Shown here piece by piece: positions 48,210-60,026 of a stretch of DNA of 64,000 nucleotides. Under the pieces are notes generated by a model that saw nothing but the letters and a program-made list of their open reading frames with translations, had not been told where the DNA came from and did not search any database. How positions within the stretch are numbered: position 1 is the stretch's first letter; each line of letters starts with the position of its first letter. Origin of the DNA: Rouxiella silvae (GTDB lineage: Bacteria > Pseudomonadota > Gammaproteobacteria > Enterobacterales > Enterobacteriaceae); contig NZ_MRWD01000026.1 in NCBI RefSeq assembly GCF_002093625.1, positions 1 through 64,000 on the forward strand. Reading direction: 5' to 3'. The translations under genes were made by a program, and so were the position numbers.

Positions 48210-48364
48210 AATGAACTCCAAAATATTATAGATTAATTTAAACGGGCGCCGATCTCTAATTCAGCAACCCCATGCACAAGCTGCGCTATTCTACTCTTTG
48301 ATATGCGCGATCGCAACATGAGCAACACGGTGTTAACCCGCATTCGGAATTCCCCGACTTCTGG

Positions 48365-49309
48365 TTACTCCGGATACTCTACGACCAGGCGCTTGGGAGC
48401 AACGCGGCCTTGATCATCGATTTCACCTACACCGATGAACTTTCTCTCTTCACCTTCAGTCATTCGCACTAGGCCGGAAAGCGGTATACCAGAGGCCTGC
48501 ACGGGCTGGCCCTGCTTGACATAACCCGCCACGAAGGGCAGCAAATTAACTTCGGGAAAATCTTCACACGGGCTGTCCATTGGCAACAGCAGAGGATCGA
48601 GCAGTAAACGCGGTTCGATACCCTCGGCTTCTGCTTTGGCAATCAGTTCGTGCAGCTGTTCCATAGTAACCATACGCTCAGACGGGTAGGTCGCCACCTG
48701 CAGGCGGCGCAGGAAGGACACGTGCGCACCACAACCGAGTTTTTCACCCAGATCATCAATGATAGTGCGAATATAAGTGCCTTTCGAACAGTGGATTTCC
48801 AGTTCGACTTCATTACTTTCCCAGCGGATGAACTGTAGTTCATAGACTGTGATACTGCGCGATTCACGCGGAACTTCTATCCCTTCGCGCGCATACTCAT
48901 AAAGTTTACGGCCTTGGTATTTCAATGCTGAATACATTGAAGGGATTTGCTGCGTCTCACCACGGAAACTATTGAGGGCAGCCTGCAACTCGGCTTCGCT
49001 AAAGGTGACGGGGCGTTCTGAAATGATCTGACCTTCTGCGTCAGAGGTATCAGTACGCTGGCCCATGCGGGCTATCACGCGGTAACGCTTGTCGGAGTCG
49101 AGCAGAAAACGTGAAAACTTGGTCGCTTCACCCAGACACAGCGGCAGCATGCCGGTTGCCAGAGGATCCAACGCACCGGTATGCCCCGCGCGATTGGCGT
49201 TATAAAGGCGTTTTACCTTTTGCAACGCATCGTTTGAAGACAGACCCAGTGACTTATCCAGTAACAGAACGCCGTGAATATCACGACCGCGGCGACGTGG
49301 ACGACTCAT
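48365..49309 (-). CDS. truB: tRNA pseudouridine-55 synthase TruB
   Basis: A 314-residue enzyme (same as E. coli) that makes pseudouridine 55 in the T-loop of tRNAs. The catalytic Asp sits in [15 protein letters not shown] (about residue 48). Motif [13 protein letters not shown] follows. A C-terminal PUA-like domain covers the last third. The ATG overlaps the last base of rbfA, so translation is coupled. Confidence 0.96.
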   Translation of the reverse strand: MSRPRRRGRDIHGVLLLDKSLGLSSNDALQKVKRLYNANRAGHTGALDPLATGMLPLCLGEATKFSRFLLDSDKRYRVIARMGQRTDTSDAEGQIISERPVTFSEAELQAALNSFRGETQQIPSMYSALKYQGRKLYEYAREGIEVPRESRSITVYELQFIRWESNEVELEIHCSKGTYIRTIIDDLGEKLGCGAHVSFLRRLQVATYPSERMVTMEQLHELIAKAEAEGIEPRLLLDPLLLPMDSPCEDFPEVNLLPFVAGYVKQGQPVQASGIPLSGLVRMTEGEERKFIGVGEIDDQGRVAPKRLVVEYPE

Positions 49310-49722
49310 TAGGATTCCTCGTCGTCGCCTGCTGCAGAACGACGTTCAGCATCATTTTTCACGACGTTGGTGACCAAGTTAGACATGCGCATACCTTCAA
49401 CTAAAGAGTCGTCGTAGGCGAAAGTCAGCTCTGGTACTACGCGCAAACGCATAGCTTTGCCAATCAGGGTGCGGATGAAACCTTGAGCATCCTGCAGGGC
49501 CTTAATTCCGTTTTTAACGCGGTCAGGATCCTGAGGCTCAGTGGTCAGCACGTCTAAAAAAGTCACGAATACTTTGGCATACGCCAAGTCGCGGGAAACT
49601 TCTACGCCGGAAACCGTTGCCATACCTACGCGCGGATCTTTCACTTCACGCTGCAGGATAATAGCAATTTCTTTTTGCATCTCTTGGGAGACGCGTTGGG
49701 TACGGCTGAATTCTTTAGCCAT
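49309..49722 (-). CDS. rbfA: Ribosome-binding factor A
   Basis: A 137-residue KH-type 30S maturation factor needed for 16S rRNA 5'-end processing, especially in the cold. Conserved stretches are [27 protein letters not shown] and [18 protein letters not shown]. It lies between infB and truB in the conserved nusA-infB-rbfA-truB order. Its last base overlaps the truB start. Confidence 0.96.
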   Translation of the reverse strand: MAKEFSRTQRVSQEMQKEIAIILQREVKDPRVGMATVSGVEVSRDLAYAKVFVTFLDVLTTEPQDPDRVKNGIKALQDAQGFIRTLIGKAMRLRVVPELTFAYDDSLVEGMRMSNLVTNVVKNDAERRSAAGDDEES

Positions 49723-49820
49723 AATTTATTACTCCAAACTTTTACTTCAACCATGCATCAGACAAATAAGGGGGCGCAAGGCCCCCCAATGGTTCTGGAT
49801 GTAATCGAAAACGTAAAACG

Positions 49821-52520
49821 TTAAGCGATGGTGCGCTTGATTTCGATGATTTCGAATACTTCGATAACATCGCCAGGGCGCACGTCGTTGTAGTTCTTAA
49901 CGCCGATACCACATTCCATGCCGTTACGGACTTCGTTAACGTCATCTTTGAAGCGGCGCAGAGATTCCAGCTCGCCTTCATAGATAACCACGTTGTCACG
50001 CAGAACGCGGATTGGGTTATTACGTTTAATCATACCTTCAGTAACCATACAGCCTGCGATAGCGCCAAATTTCGGTGACTTGAACACGTCACGAACTTCA
50101 GCCAGACCAATGATTTGCTGTTTGTATTCTGGTGCCAACATACCGCTCATCGCCTGTTTGACTTCATCAATCAGGTTATAGATCACGGAGTAGTAACGCA
50201 GATCCAGGCTTTCGTTTTCAACGACGCGGCGAGCAGATGCATCGGCACGCACGTTAAAGCCAAGGATGATTGCGCGAGAAGCGGCAGCCAGCGTTGCGTC
50301 GGTTTCGGTGATACCACCTACGCCCATACCCACAATTTTGACTTTAACTTCTGCGGTTGACAGATTTTGCAGCGCATCAGAGATAGCTTCGCAAGAACCC
50401 TGCACGTCAGATTTCAACACGATGTTAAGTTCAGAAACTTCGCCTTCGGTCATGTTCGCAAACATGTTTTCCAGTTTAGATTTCTGCTGGCGAGCCAGTT
50501 TAACTTCGCGGAACTTACCTTGACGATACAGCGCAACTTCGCGCGCTTTCTTCTCATCACGAACAACGGTAACTTCGTCACCCGCCGCCGGAACGCTGGA
50601 CAGACCCAGAACTTCGACAGGGATAGAAGGACCCGCAGAGGTGATGTCGCGACCCATTTCGTCACGCATCGCACGCACACGGCCGTATTCGAAGCCGCAC
50701 AGGATGATATCACCCTTGTTCAGCGTACCTTCTTGAACCAGCACGGTAGCCACTGGGCCACGACCTTTATCAAGGAAGGATTCGATAACAACGCCGCTTG
50801 CCATGCCGGTGCGAACTGCCTGCAATTCCAGAACTTCAGCTTGTAGCAGGATGGCGTTCAACAGTTCGTCGATACCGGTACCGGCTTTCGCAGATACGTG
50901 GATGAACTGAGACTCGCCGCCCCACTCTTCTGGCATAACGCCATACTGAGAAAGTTCGGTTTTAACGCGCTCTGGATCAGCGTCTGGCTTATCAACTTTG
51001 TTCACCGCAACCACGATAGGCACACCCGCTGCTTTCGCATGCTGTACGGCTTCGATGGTTTGTGGCATCACGCCGTCATCAGCAGAAACAACCAGAACAA
51101 CGATGTCGGTAGCCTTGGCACCACGTGCACGCATTGAAGTAAACGCGGCGTGTCCAGGGGTATCGAGGAAAGTTATCATGCCGTTTTCGGTTTCTACATG
51201 ATAAGCACCGATGTGCTGTGTAATGCCGCCCGCTTCGCCTGCAGCTACTTTCGTTGAACGAATGTAGTCAAGCAAAGAAGTTTTACCGTGGTCAACGTGA
51301 CCCATGATGGTAACGACTGGAGCACGCGGTTCAGCAGCAGCTGAAGCGGTATCACGGTCGCTCATCAGCGCTTCTTCCAGCTCGTTTTCACGACGCAGGA
51401 TAACTTTGTGGCCCATTTCTTCAGCAACCAGCTGAGCAGTTTCCTGATCGATAACTTGGTTGATGGTGGCCATAGCGCCCAGTTTCATCATCGTTTTGAT
51501 GACCTGAGAACCTTTAACTGCCATTTTGTTTGCCAATTCGGCAACGGTAATGGTTTCGCCCACGACAACGTCGCGGTTCACGGCAACGACAGGCTTGTTA
51601 AAGCTCTGCTGCAGCGTGCTTGGTTTGCGTTTGCCTTTACCACCACGGCCAACGGCACGGGCTTCTTCGCGATCCGCTTTAGATTCAGACAGTTTATTGC
51701 CTTTCTTCTGCTTGGTCGCTTTGCCACCGCGTGAACGGGTACGGCGTTCGCCTTCAACTTTGGCATCATTTTCATCTTCTGCAGCACGTGCGTGCTGTGA
51801 AGTCGTCACATGATAATCCGCAGTTTCAGCTTCGGCTTCGCTTGGCGCTGGCGCTTCAGTCCATACGCCTGAGTCAGCCATTTTACGAGCTTCTTCAGCT
51901 ACGCGCTTGGCATTCTCTTCGATTTTACGCAGTGCTTCTTGTTCCGCTTTGCGCTTAAGTTCAGCGGCTTCGGCTTCACGGCGTGCTTTTTCTGCCTGAG
52001 CTGGCTTGGTTACTTCGTCGGTATGTTGATTCGTCACTTTATCTTTTTCCGCTGCGTCACGCTTAGCTTTATCAGCGGCCTCACGTTTGGCTTGCTCAGC
52101 GGCTTCACGTTTAGCTTTTTCCTGAGCGGCCACTTGCTGGGCCTGCTCTTGTGCTACACGCTGAGCCTGTTCTTCCGCTTCACGCTTTGCCTGCTCTTCC
52201 GCTTCGGCCTGGGCAAGTTCTGCCTCGGTCATATCACGTTTAACATAAGTGCGTTTCTTGCGGACCTCGATTTGCACCGATTTACTCTTCCCGCCGGTGC
52301 TCGGAACATTAAGTGTACTACGCGTTTTGCGTTGTAACGTCAGTTTGTTTGTCGCATTCGAATTTCCACCATTCAAATGCGCCAACAGTGTTTCTTTTTC
52401 GTGCTGGGTGACAGAGTCAGCTTCAGACTTGTCAATCCCTGCGTCAGCAAATTGCTGTACCAGGCGATCGACCGGAGTTTGGATCTCCGCTGCCAGCGAT
52501 TTTACGGTTACATCTGTCAT
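49821..52520 (-). CDS. infB: Translation initiation factor IF-2
   Basis: An 899-residue GTPase that places initiator fMet-tRNA on the ribosome (E. coli length 890). An N-terminal domain (residues 1-50) is followed by a long charged Ala/Glu/Lys/Arg-rich helix (about 95-230). The G domain carries [16 protein letters not shown] and NKVDKPDA. C-terminal domains end in [15 protein letters not shown]. An in-frame GTG at codon 162 (52035-52037) matches the internal start of the E. coli IF2-2 isoform. The IF2-3 ATG of E. coli has no counterpart. Confidence 0.97.
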   Translation of the reverse strand: MTDVTVKSLAAEIQTPVDRLVQQFADAGIDKSEADSVTQHEKETLLAHLNGGNSNATNKLTLQRKTRSTLNVPSTGGKSKSVQIEVRKKRTYVKRDMTEAELAQAEAEEQAKREAEEQAQRVAQEQAQQVAAQEKAKREAAEQAKREAADKAKRDAAEKDKVTNQHTDEVTKPAQAEKARREAEAAELKRKAEQEALRKIEENAKRVAEEARKMADSGVWTEAPAPSEAEAETADYHVTTSQHARAAEDENDAKVEGERRTRSRGGKATKQKKGNKLSESKADREEARAVGRGGKGKRKPSTLQQSFNKPVVAVNRDVVVGETITVAELANKMAVKGSQVIKTMMKLGAMATINQVIDQETAQLVAEEMGHKVILRRENELEEALMSDRDTASAAAEPRAPVVTIMGHVDHGKTSLLDYIRSTKVAAGEAGGITQHIGAYHVETENGMITFLDTPGHAAFTSMRARGAKATDIVVLVVSADDGVMPQTIEAVQHAKAAGVPIVVAVNKVDKPDADPERVKTELSQYGVMPEEWGGESQFIHVSAKAGTGIDELLNAILLQAEVLELQAVRTGMASGVVIESFLDKGRGPVATVLVQEGTLNKGDIILCGFEYGRVRAMRDEMGRDITSAGPSIPVEVLGLSSVPAAGDEVTVVRDEKKAREVALYRQGKFREVKLARQQKSKLENMFANMTEGEVSELNIVLKSDVQGSCEAISDALQNLSTAEVKVKIVGMGVGGITETDATLAAASRAIILGFNVRADASARRVVENESLDLRYYSVIYNLIDEVKQAMSGMLAPEYKQQIIGLAEVRDVFKSPKFGAIAGCMVTEGMIKRNNPIRVLRDNVVIYEGELESLRRFKDDVNEVRNGMECGIGVKNYNDVRPGDVIEVFEIIEIKRTIA

Positions 52521-52544
52521 GCTGTTCCTTCCTGCTACAGTTGA

Positions 52545-54053
52545 TTACGCATTGTCGCCAAACCAACAGATATTACGTGCGGCCATGATTAATTCACCAG
52601 CCTGCTCGTCATTTAGACCTTCAATATCTGCCAGATCGTCGACACCCTGCTCGGCAAGATCTTCCAGCGTGCAAACACCGATTGCTGCCAGTTTAAACGC
52701 CATGCTGCGTTCCAAACCTGCAAGATTCAGCAGGTCCTCAGCAGGCTTGTTGTCACCGAGACTTTCTTCCTGTGCAAGGGCCAGGGTGGTCAGCGCTTCT
52801 TTCGCACGTTCGCGCAGCGCATCTACCGTGTCTTCGTCCAGACCATCGATTTCTAACAACTCGTTCACCGGCACGTAGGCCAACTCTTCGAGGGTAGAGA
52901 AACCTTCTTCAACCAGAACAGTCGCGAAATCTTCGTCGATTGCCAAGTATTTTGTGAAGGTCTCAATTGCAGCATGCGCCTCGGCCTGATGTTTGGCCTG
53001 CAGGTCGTCTGCCGTCATCACGTTCAGTTCCCACTTGTCGTCACCACGATGCTGTTTCAACAGTTGAGAAGCTAAACGTACGTTTTGGCCATTACGGCCA
53101 ATCGCCTGTGCCAGGTTGCTGGCTTCAACGGCGATATCCATGGTGCACTTGTCTTCATCAACAACGATTGACGCGACGTCTGCCGGCGCCATAGCGTTGA
53201 TAACGAATTGCGCAGGATTATCATCCCAAAGGATGATATCGATACGTTCACCGCCCAGTTCACTGGAAACGGCCTGAACGCGCGCACCGCGCATACCGAC
53301 ACAAGCACCAACAGGGTCGATACGCTTATCGTTAGTTTTTACTGCAATCTTGGCACGTGAACCCGGATCGCGGGCGGCGGCTTTGATTTCAATAAGTTCT
53401 TCGCCGATTTCTGGTACTTCGATGCGGAACAGTTCAACCAGCATCTCGTTACGTGAACGGCTAACAAACAGTTGAGCACCGCGAGCTTCAGGGCGCACAG
53501 CGTAAAGTACGCCGCGAATACGGTCACCTGAACGGAAGTTCTCGCGTGGCAACATGTCTTCACGAAGGATCACGGCTTCAGCGTTGCTACCCAAATCCAG
53601 GGCAATGCTGTCACGGTTAACTTTTTTAACCACGCCGGTAACGATCTCGCCTTCCTGTTCACGGAACGCGTCAACCACCATTGCACGTTCAGCTTCACGT
53701 ACTTTCTGTACGATAACCTGTTTTGCAGTCTGCGTGGTGATACGGTCAAAGGTGACGGATTCGATTTGATCTTCGACGTAGTCGCCCAATTCAATGGAAG
53801 GATCTTCGTATTGAGCAGCTTCAAGCGTAATTTCGCGCGTCGGTTGGGTAACTTCATTTACAGCTACCCAGCGGCGGAAGGTGTCAAAGTCGCCGGTTTT
53901 ACGGTCAATGGTGACGCGAACTTCGATTTCCTGCTCGTACTTTTTCTTGGTCGCTGTCGACAATGCAGTTTCCAGCGCTTCAAAAATTTTCTCGCGCGGA
54001 AGGGACTTTTCATTCGAAACTGCTTCTACAACAGCCAGAATTTCTTTATTCAT
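52545..54053 (-). CDS. nusA: Transcription elongation/termination factor NusA
   Basis: A 502-residue NusA (E. coli 495). The N-terminal RNA-polymerase-binding domain ([28 protein letters not shown]) is followed by S1, KH1 and KH2 domains ([39 protein letters not shown]) and two C-terminal acidic repeats (residues about 360-495: [34 protein letters not shown]). It promotes pausing, intrinsic termination and, with other Nus factors, antitermination. It lies between rimP and infB. Confidence 0.97.
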   Translation of the reverse strand: MNKEILAVVEAVSNEKSLPREKIFEALETALSTATKKKYEQEIEVRVTIDRKTGDFDTFRRWVAVNEVTQPTREITLEAAQYEDPSIELGDYVEDQIESVTFDRITTQTAKQVIVQKVREAERAMVVDAFREQEGEIVTGVVKKVNRDSIALDLGSNAEAVILREDMLPRENFRSGDRIRGVLYAVRPEARGAQLFVSRSRNEMLVELFRIEVPEIGEELIEIKAAARDPGSRAKIAVKTNDKRIDPVGACVGMRGARVQAVSSELGGERIDIILWDDNPAQFVINAMAPADVASIVVDEDKCTMDIAVEASNLAQAIGRNGQNVRLASQLLKQHRGDDKWELNVMTADDLQAKHQAEAHAAIETFTKYLAIDEDFATVLVEEGFSTLEELAYVPVNELLEIDGLDEDTVDALRERAKEALTTLALAQEESLGDNKPAEDLLNLAGLERSMAFKLAAIGVCTLEDLAEQGVDDLADIEGLNDEQAGELIMAARNICWFGDNA

Positions 54054-54074
54054 CCTCGTTGCCTCATCCTAACT

Positions 54075-54527
54075 TTAAAAGTGGGGTACCAGGTTCGCCT
54101 TCTGGATGTTGCTCAGTGCGAACACTTCGTCTTTACCATCCACCGTAACCGTGATCATTTCGCCTTCGACAGCCTTGATTATTCCCTGCCATTTGCGGCG
54201 GTTCTGCATTGCCATACGCAATACCACGCTGACTTCATCACCGAGGAAACGTTGATAATGAGCGGCGGTGAACATAGGGCGGTCGAGGCCCGGGGAGGAA
54301 ACTTCCAGATTGTAGGCAACGGTAATCGGGTCTTCTACTTCGAGTACAGCGCTAACCTGGTGGCTGACATCAGCACAATCATCAACGTTGATCCCGTCTT
54401 CACTATCAATATAGATGCGTAGTGTCGATTGGCGAGCTCGAACGAACTCAATACCTACCAGCTCGAAACCTAATGCTTCGACCGGCGCTGAAATCATCTC
54501 TGTTAATTTTTGTTCTAATGTGGACAA
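54075..54527 (-). CDS. rimP: Ribosome maturation factor RimP
   Basis: A 150-residue 30S maturation factor, the E. coli length. Recognisable segments are [33 protein letters not shown] and [25 protein letters not shown] 54527 ([10 protein letters not shown]) is chosen because GGGGGTGG precedes it and it reproduces the E. coli start; an ATG four codons upstream (54539) would overlap that site. Two terminator-like hairpins separate it from tRNA-fMet upstream, typical of this leader. Confidence 0.94.
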   Translation of the reverse strand: MSTLEQKLTEMISAPVEALGFELVGIEFVRARQSTLRIYIDSEDGINVDDCADVSHQVSAVLEVEDPITVAYNLEVSSPGLDRPMFTAAHYQRFLGDEVSVVLRMAMQNRRKWQGIIKAVEGEMITVTVDGKDEVFALSNIQKANLVPHF

Positions 54528-54544
54528 GTCCACCCCCAAGACAT

Positions 54545-54565
54545 AAAAAAAGGGCCTAATAGCCC
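54545..54565 (-). terminator. Leader terminator proximal to rimP
   Basis: GGGC/GCCC stem with a 6-base loop and seven T residues on the minus strand, immediately before rimP. It is short, so it may attenuate rather than fully stop transcription. Confidence 0.65.
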
Positions 54566-54586
54566 AGTGATTCTGTTGCCAAATAA

Positions 54587-54609
54587 CAAAAAACCCCGAT
54601 AAATCGGGG
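54587..54609 (-). terminator. Leader terminator distal to rimP
   Basis: CCCCGAT/ATCGGGG stem with a 2-base centre and a run of seven T residues on the minus strand. It lies between tRNA-fMet and rimP, upstream of the second hairpin, forming a tandem attenuator pair. Confidence 0.8.
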
Positions 54610-54740
54610 CTTTATGCAACTGGACCCTATTCGCCGCAAGGCGGCTTCGGCTCACTTTCAAAAGGATTTTTTTCAAATGGATACTCGGAAGCACCAGGGA
54701 GATACTAGCAGTATATTTGAAAACAAATACTTGAGGAAAG

Positions 54741-54817
<77 letters not shown>

Positions 54818-54908
54818 TCCGAAAACAACGTAACGCGTACATATTGTCGCGACTTGATGCCGCAAAATACTACGCTGATAACCGCAAGAATGCAAGTTAT
54901 CAAAAGAT

Positions 54909-54995
54909 TGGTACCGAGGACGGGACTTGAACCCGTAAGCCCATTCGGGCACTACCACCTCAAGGTAGCGTGTCTACCAATTCCACCACCTCGGC
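54909..54995 (-). tRNA. leuU: tRNA-Leu (GAG), leuU
   Basis: An 87-base class II tRNA with a long variable arm, encoded CCA end and anticodon GAG in the loop CTTGAGGT. The acceptor arms are GCCGAGG and CCTCGGT. Upstream of it in the direction of transcription is secG, as in E. coli leuU. Confidence 0.96.
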
Positions 54996-55106
54996 ACTCT
55001 TTTTTTCCCAATCGCACTTACTGTCCAAGTAATTGCCATTGTTAGAAACTTTTTACTTCTCCACTGACGCTGGCGTCAATGTTTGCTGCTGATACTGAAC
55101 GACAAC

Positions 55107-55442
55107 TTACTTAGGAATATCGCTGCTTGGGCCTGTCGGAGCTGCCGGTGCAGTAGTCTGCTCAGATTTAACTGGCTGACCCAGATTTTCCCACTCGCTG
55201 CCTTTTTGGCTTTTATTGGTGCTCATGTTCCCCAAGATCAAACTAATGACGAAGAACAGCGCCGCCAAAATAGCCGTCATGCGGGTCATAAAGTTACCGG
55301 AACCGCTCGAACCGAACAACGTGCCTGACGCACCTGCTCCGAAAGAGGCTCCCATATCTGCACCTTTACCTTGTTGCAGCATAACCAGACCGACAAGGCC
55401 GATTGCCACGATAAGGAAAATCACCAGAAGAGCATCGTACAT
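55107..55442 (-). CDS. secG: Protein-export membrane protein SecG
   Basis: A 111-residue component of the SecYEG translocon. Two transmembrane segments are visible (ALLVIFLIVAIGLVGLVMLQQ and MTRMTAILAALFFVISLILGN), separated by the conserved GKGADMGASFGAGASGTLFGSSGSGNF loop. The C-terminal tail is Pro/Ala/Thr-rich. It lies downstream of glmM and upstream of tRNA-Leu. Confidence 0.96.
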   Translation of the reverse strand: MYDALLVIFLIVAIGLVGLVMLQQGKGADMGASFGAGASGTLFGSSGSGNFMTRMTAILAALFFVISLILGNMSTNKSQKGSEWENLGQPVKSEQTTAPAAPTGPSSDIPK

Positions 55443-55731
55443 AGTTGTACCTGTATCCTTGCGGGTTCACCGCGTGCTAATTGCTTCTCACCAGCTTCTT
55501 ACTATGATTAGCCGTAGACCTTCAAGGACCTACTGAAGCGGGTGTGAATACTAACCAAAGCGTTATGCTCGTGCAAGGGCAATTTTCAGCTAATTGTTCA
55601 ATTGCAGAAAAAAGCGCCAAATACTGCTATTTTACCGCCAAAATGGCGATAAGATAAGCAATTGCGAGCAATATTTTCGTATCATTGCAATGACATGGCA
55701 ACACCTTTGCCGATGTTGCCCTGTCAGTCAA

Positions 55732-57066
55732 TCAAACAGCTTTTACGGCGTCGGCGATGCGATTGGCCAGTTTTTCAACCAATGCAGCATCTTCGCCTTC
55801 GACCATCACGCGGATCAGTGGCTCAGTGCCGGATTTACGCAACAGCACGCGTCCTTTGCCCGCCAACTGTTTTTCAACATCTGCGGTGATGCTTTTAACG
55901 TTAGCGTCTTCCAGCGGGTCACTCTCTCCGGAGAAGCGCACGTTAACCAGAATCTGCGGCAGCAGTTTCATGCCGCTGCACAGGTCGTGCAAGGTCATAT
56001 GATTACGCACCATTGCAGTGAGCACTTGCAAACCGGCTACGATACCGTCGCCGGTCGTGGTTTTGTCTAGCAAAATTACGTGACCTGAGTTTTCAGCACC
56101 GATGCGCCAGCCTTTTTCCTGCAATTTTTCAAGCACGTAACGGTCACCCACTTTAGCACGTGCAAAAGGGATCCCCAGCTGTTTAAGCGCCAATTCAAGG
56201 CCCATATTGCTCATCAGCGTGCCGACAACACCGCCGCGCAGTTGGCCCTGACGTAGGCCTTCACGAGCAATGATGTAGAGGATCTGGTCGCCATCAACCT
56301 TGTTTCCTTCATGGTCGACCATGATGATGCGGTCGCCGTCGCCGTCAAAAGCCAGGCCCAAGTCGGCCTTTTCTTCAAGCACGCGCTGCTGTAATAACGC
56401 TACGTCGGTAGCGCCGCAGCCTTCATTGATGTTCATACCGTCTGGCTCGCAGCCGATAGCAATCACTTTGGCACCCAGTTCACGCATGACGCTGGGTGCA
56501 ATGTGATAGGTGGCGCCGTTGGCACAGTCGACAACAATTTTTAACCCGCTTAGGCTAAGCTCGGCCGGAAAAGTGCCTTTACAAAATTCGATGTAGCGGC
56601 CTGCAGCATCAACAATACGGCTGGCTTTACCTAACTCGGCAGACTCAACACAGGTCAACGGTTTTTCCATCTCGGCTTCGATGGCTTCTTCTACGTGATC
56701 CGGCAGCTTTGTTCCGTCGGTCGAGAAAAATTTAATCCCATTGTCGTAATACGGATTGTGGGAAGCAGAAATGACAATTCCGGCCTCGGCGCGGAAGGTT
56801 CGGGTCAGATAAGCAATCGCCGGCGTTGGCATTGGGCCGGTGAATGAGGCTGAAAGCCCCGCGGCAGCAAGCCCTGCCTCAAGAGCAGACTCCAGCATAT
56901 AGCCTGAAATACGCGTATCTTTACCAATGATCACTTTGCCGAAGCTGTGACGAGCCAGTACTTTGCCCGCAGCCCAACCGAGCTTTAGTACAAAATCAGG
57001 CGTGATCGGGGTATCGCCAACCTTGCCGCGTATGCCGTCTGTACCAAAGTATTTACGGTCGCTCAT
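55732..57066 (-). CDS. glmM: Phosphoglucosamine mutase GlmM
   Basis: A 444-residue enzyme (E. coli 445) that interconverts glucosamine 6- and 1-phosphate for UDP-GlcNAc synthesis. The phosphoserine loop is [17 protein letters not shown] near residue 102, and the Mg2+ loop is FDGDGDRI near residue 243. A C-terminal substrate phosphate-binding motif ([15 protein letters not shown]) is present. It starts 10 bases after the folP stop and is probably co-transcribed with it. About 290 bases without a supported gene lie between it and secG. Confidence 0.97.
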   Translation of the reverse strand: MSDRKYFGTDGIRGKVGDTPITPDFVLKLGWAAGKVLARHSFGKVIIGKDTRISGYMLESALEAGLAAAGLSASFTGPMPTPAIAYLTRTFRAEAGIVISASHNPYYDNGIKFFSTDGTKLPDHVEEAIEAEMEKPLTCVESAELGKASRIVDAAGRYIEFCKGTFPAELSLSGLKIVVDCANGATYHIAPSVMRELGAKVIAIGCEPDGMNINEGCGATDVALLQQRVLEEKADLGLAFDGDGDRIIMVDHEGNKVDGDQILYIIAREGLRQGQLRGGVVGTLMSNMGLELALKQLGIPFARAKVGDRYVLEKLQEKGWRIGAENSGHVILLDKTTTGDGIVAGLQVLTAMVRNHMTLHDLCSGMKLLPQILVNVRFSGESDPLEDANVKSITADVEKQLAGKGRVLLRKSGTEPLIRVMVEGEDAALVEKLANRIADAVKAV

Positions 57067-57076
57067 AATTTATTTT

Positions 57077-57913
57077 TCATCCCTTCTTAGCTGAAAGTGT
57101 TGCTTCGACGATACGCATGGCCTGCACCGTTTCTTTAACGTCATGGACTCTGACAATCTGCGCACCCTGCATGGCGGCAATCACCGCGCAGGCAATGCTT
57201 CCTGCCACTCTTTGTTCAGGGGAAACGTGCAACAGCTGGCCAATCATCGATTTTCTCGACATGCCGACGAGTAGCGGTAACCCAAAATGGTGAAATTCGG
57301 CCAGTCTGGCCAGTAATTCATAGTTGTGGTGTAAATTCTTACCGAAACCGAACCCAGGGTCGAGCAACAATTTATCTTTCGCTATTCCCGCCTCAAGGCA
57401 CTGGGCAATATGTTGCACAAAATAGCCATCAACTTCAGCGATCAAATCGTCGTAATGCGGCGACTGCTGCATTGTTTTTGGGTCACCCTGCATATGCATC
57501 AGGCAAACTGGAAGCCCCGTCGCCGCCGCAGCCTGCATCGCACCGGGTTCTTGAAGCGAGCGAATATCGTTAATCAAATGCACGCCAGCCGCGGCAGATT
57601 CGCGAATGACTGAGGCCTTAGAGGTATCGACCGACAGCCACACGTCAAAACGGCGAGCAAGCGCCTCAACCACCGGCACAACCCGTGAAAGCTCTTCATC
57701 ATCACTGACTTCGGCCGCACCGGGTCGTGTAGACTCACCGCCAATGTCCAGGATAGTGGCTCCCGCATCGATCATTTCATGGGCGTGCTTTATCGCCAAA
57801 TCAAGATTGTTATGGCGACCGCCGTCGGAAAACGAGTCGGGAGTGACGTTGAGTATTCCCATAACTTGAGGAAAGGTGAGATTGAGGGTGCTGCCGTTCG
57901 CGGTGAGCTGCAT
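57077..57913 (-). CDS. folP: Dihydropteroate synthase FolP
   Basis: A 278-residue enzyme of folate synthesis that joins 4-aminobenzoate to a pterin pyrophosphate; it is the sulfonamide target. The signature GILNVTPDSFSDGG is at residues 18-31, DIGGESTRPGA follows near residue 60, and the C-terminal RVHDVKETVQAM is conserved. E. coli FolP is 282 residues. A terminator-like hairpin lies between ftsH and folP, so folP expression may include read-through. Confidence 0.96.
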   Translation of the reverse strand: MQLTANGSTLNLTFPQVMGILNVTPDSFSDGGRHNNLDLAIKHAHEMIDAGATILDIGGESTRPGAAEVSDDEELSRVVPVVEALARRFDVWLSVDTSKASVIRESAAAGVHLINDIRSLQEPGAMQAAAATGLPVCLMHMQGDPKTMQQSPHYDDLIAEVDGYFVQHIAQCLEAGIAKDKLLLDPGFGFGKNLHHNYELLARLAEFHHFGLPLLVGMSRKSMIGQLLHVSPEQRVAGSIACAVIAAMQGAQIVRVHDVKETVQAMRIVEATLSAKKG

Positions 57914-57952
57914 GGTTGTGTTCCTGTAATGCTTCTTATGGGCTCAATATGT

Positions 57953-57980
57953 AAAAAACCCCGGTCTAAGCCGGGGTTTT
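57953..57980. terminator. Terminator between ftsH and folP
   Basis: AAAACCCCGG / CCGGGGTTTT forms a 10-bp palindromic stem with a 6-base loop and A/T runs on both sides. It sits after the ftsH stop and before folP. Confidence 0.85.
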
Positions 57981-58026
57981 ATTTTAGTCACTACAGACTG
58001 TTGAAGCAAAGCCTGCAATCAGCAAC

Positions 58027-59979
58027 TTACTTGCCGCTGAATTGCTCGCACATCGTATTGCCTGGATTAGGCGTACGTGGCTCATCGACAGGCGTTGGCG
58101 CTTTAGGCGTACCGTTGTTGTCGTCTGAACCGGTGCTGCTTGCAGCATCCCAACCTGCTGGCGGACGAACCACATCTTTACGCAACATCAGATCGTCGAT
58201 CTGTGGAGCATCGATGGTTTCATACGTCATCAGCGCTTTTGTCATGTTATGCAGGATATCCATATTGGCATCCAGAATTTCACGAGCACGCTTATAGTTG
58301 ACTTCGATTAAGGACTTAACTTCCTGGTCGATAATACGCGCGGTTTCATCGGACATGTGCTTGGCTTTCGCTACTGAACGACCCAAGAATACCTCGCCCT
58401 CTTCTTCTGCGTACAGAAGTGGACCCAGTTTCTCGGAGAAGCCCCACTGAGTGACCATGTTGCGGGCAATCGAGGTAGCCACTTTAATGTCGTTAGATGC
58501 ACCGGTAGAAACTTTACCCGCACCGTAGATAATCTCTTCCGCCAGACGACCGCCGTAAAGCGTGGAGATCTGACTTTCAAGTTTTTCACGGCTCGCGCTG
58601 ATTGCGTCGCCTTCCGGCAGGAAGAACGTCACACCCAGTGCGCGACCACGAGGGATAATCGTTACTTTATGAACAGGGTCGTGCCCCTTGTCTTTCAGTA
58701 ACCAGCCAATGATTGCATGGCCCGCTTCGTGGTAGGCAGTCGATTCTTTTTGCGCTTCTGTCATCACCATGGAGCGACGTTCTGCACCCATCATGATTTT
58801 GTCTTTGGCTTTTTCGAACTCAACCATCGACACGACACGCTTGTTACCACGTGCAGAGAACAGAGCGGCTTCGTTGACCAAGTTAGCCAGGTCAGCACCC
58901 GAGAATCCTGGAGTACCACGCGCAATTACCGCTGCATCAATATCTGGAGACAGGGGAACACGACGCATGTGAACTTTAAGGATCTGCTCACGCCCGCGCA
59001 CATCCGGCAAGCCAACCACTACCTGACGGTCAAAGCGACCTGGACGCAGCAGCGCCGGGTCAAGCACGTCTGGGCGGTTAGTTGCGGCGATAACAATAAT
59101 ACCTTCGTTACCTTCGAAACCGTCCATCTCAACCAGCATCTGGTTCAGGGTCTGTTCACGTTCGTCGTGACCACCGCCTAAACCGGCACCGCGTTGGCGA
59201 CCCACGGCATCGATTTCATCGATAAAGATGATGCATGGTGCCGCTTTCTTGGCCTGTTCGAACATGTCACGCACACGAGATGCGCCCACACCCACAAACA
59301 TTTCAACAAAGTCAGAACCTGAAATAGTAAAGAATGGCACCTTTGCTTCACCGGCAATGGCTTTCGCCAGCAAGGTTTTACCGGTACCCGGCGGGCCCAC
59401 CATCAGCACGCCTTTAGGAATTTTACCGCCCAGTTTCTGGAAACGGCTTGGTTCGCGCAGGTAATCTACCAGCTCGCTCACCTCTTCCTTGGCTTCGTCA
59501 CAGCCTGCAACGTCGGCAAAAGTGGTCTTGATTTGATCTTCCGTGAGCATGCGGGCTTTGCTTTTGCCAAAGGACATCGCGCCCTTGCCACCGCCGCCCT
59601 GCATTTGCCGCATAAAGAAGATCCAGACCCCTATTAGCAACAGCATTGGGAACCAGGAAATAAAGATAGATGCCAGCAGGCTCGGCTCTTCAGGCGGCTC
59701 ACCAACAACTTTCACATTCTTCGTCAACAAGGTATCCAGTAATTTAGGATCGTTGACAGGGATATAGGTCGTGTATTTGTTACTGTCTTTCTTGGTAACG
59801 TTAATCTCACGTCCATTGATACGCGCTTCACGAATCTGGTCTTGGGTCAATTCGGACATGAAGGTAGAATAATCTACCCTACGGCCATTAGACTCGCTGG
59901 GCCCAAAGCTCTGAAATACAGACATCAATACAACCGCGATGACTAACCAGAGAATCAGGTTCTTCGCCATGTCACTCAA
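58027..59979 (-). CDS. ftsH: ATP-dependent zinc metalloprotease FtsH
   Basis: A 650-residue membrane-anchored AAA+ protease that degrades sigma-32, LpxC and unassembled membrane proteins. Two transmembrane helices flank a periplasmic domain (residues about 8-25 and 100-120). The AAA motifs are [17 protein letters not shown] and the second region [10 protein letters not shown]. The zinc site is HEAGH ([11 protein letters not shown]). The C-terminal [12 protein letters not shown] tail matches E. coli. TTG 59979 has GAGG at a good spacing; ATG 59970 (MAKNLILWL) is the alternative that reproduces the E. coli 644-residue form. It lies directly downstream of rlmE. Confidence 0.96.
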   Translation of the reverse strand: MSDMAKNLILWLVIAVVLMSVFQSFGPSESNGRRVDYSTFMSELTQDQIREARINGREINVTKKDSNKYTTYIPVNDPKLLDTLLTKNVKVVGEPPEEPSLLASIFISWFPMLLLIGVWIFFMRQMQGGGGKGAMSFGKSKARMLTEDQIKTTFADVAGCDEAKEEVSELVDYLREPSRFQKLGGKIPKGVLMVGPPGTGKTLLAKAIAGEAKVPFFTISGSDFVEMFVGVGASRVRDMFEQAKKAAPCIIFIDEIDAVGRQRGAGLGGGHDEREQTLNQMLVEMDGFEGNEGIIVIAATNRPDVLDPALLRPGRFDRQVVVGLPDVRGREQILKVHMRRVPLSPDIDAAVIARGTPGFSGADLANLVNEAALFSARGNKRVVSMVEFEKAKDKIMMGAERRSMVMTEAQKESTAYHEAGHAIIGWLLKDKGHDPVHKVTIIPRGRALGVTFFLPEGDAISASREKLESQISTLYGGRLAEEIIYGAGKVSTGASNDIKVATSIARNMVTQWGFSEKLGPLLYAEEEGEVFLGRSVAKAKHMSDETARIIDQEVKSLIEVNYKRAREILDANMDILHNMTKALMTYETIDAPQIDDLMLRKDVVRPPAGWDAASSTGSDDNNGTPKAPTPVDEPRTPNPGNTMCEQFSGK

Positions 59980-60026
59980 GGGATTAACCTCATATTACAA
60001 CTGTGTTAACAAACAGCGTTAGGGAA

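Noticed and set aside
51408-52337. Plus-strand ORFs opposite infB rich in Phe, Leu and Cys
   Set aside because: They mirror the Ala/Glu/Lys-rich helix and neighbouring region of IF-2; the composition is an artefact of reading the complementary strand.
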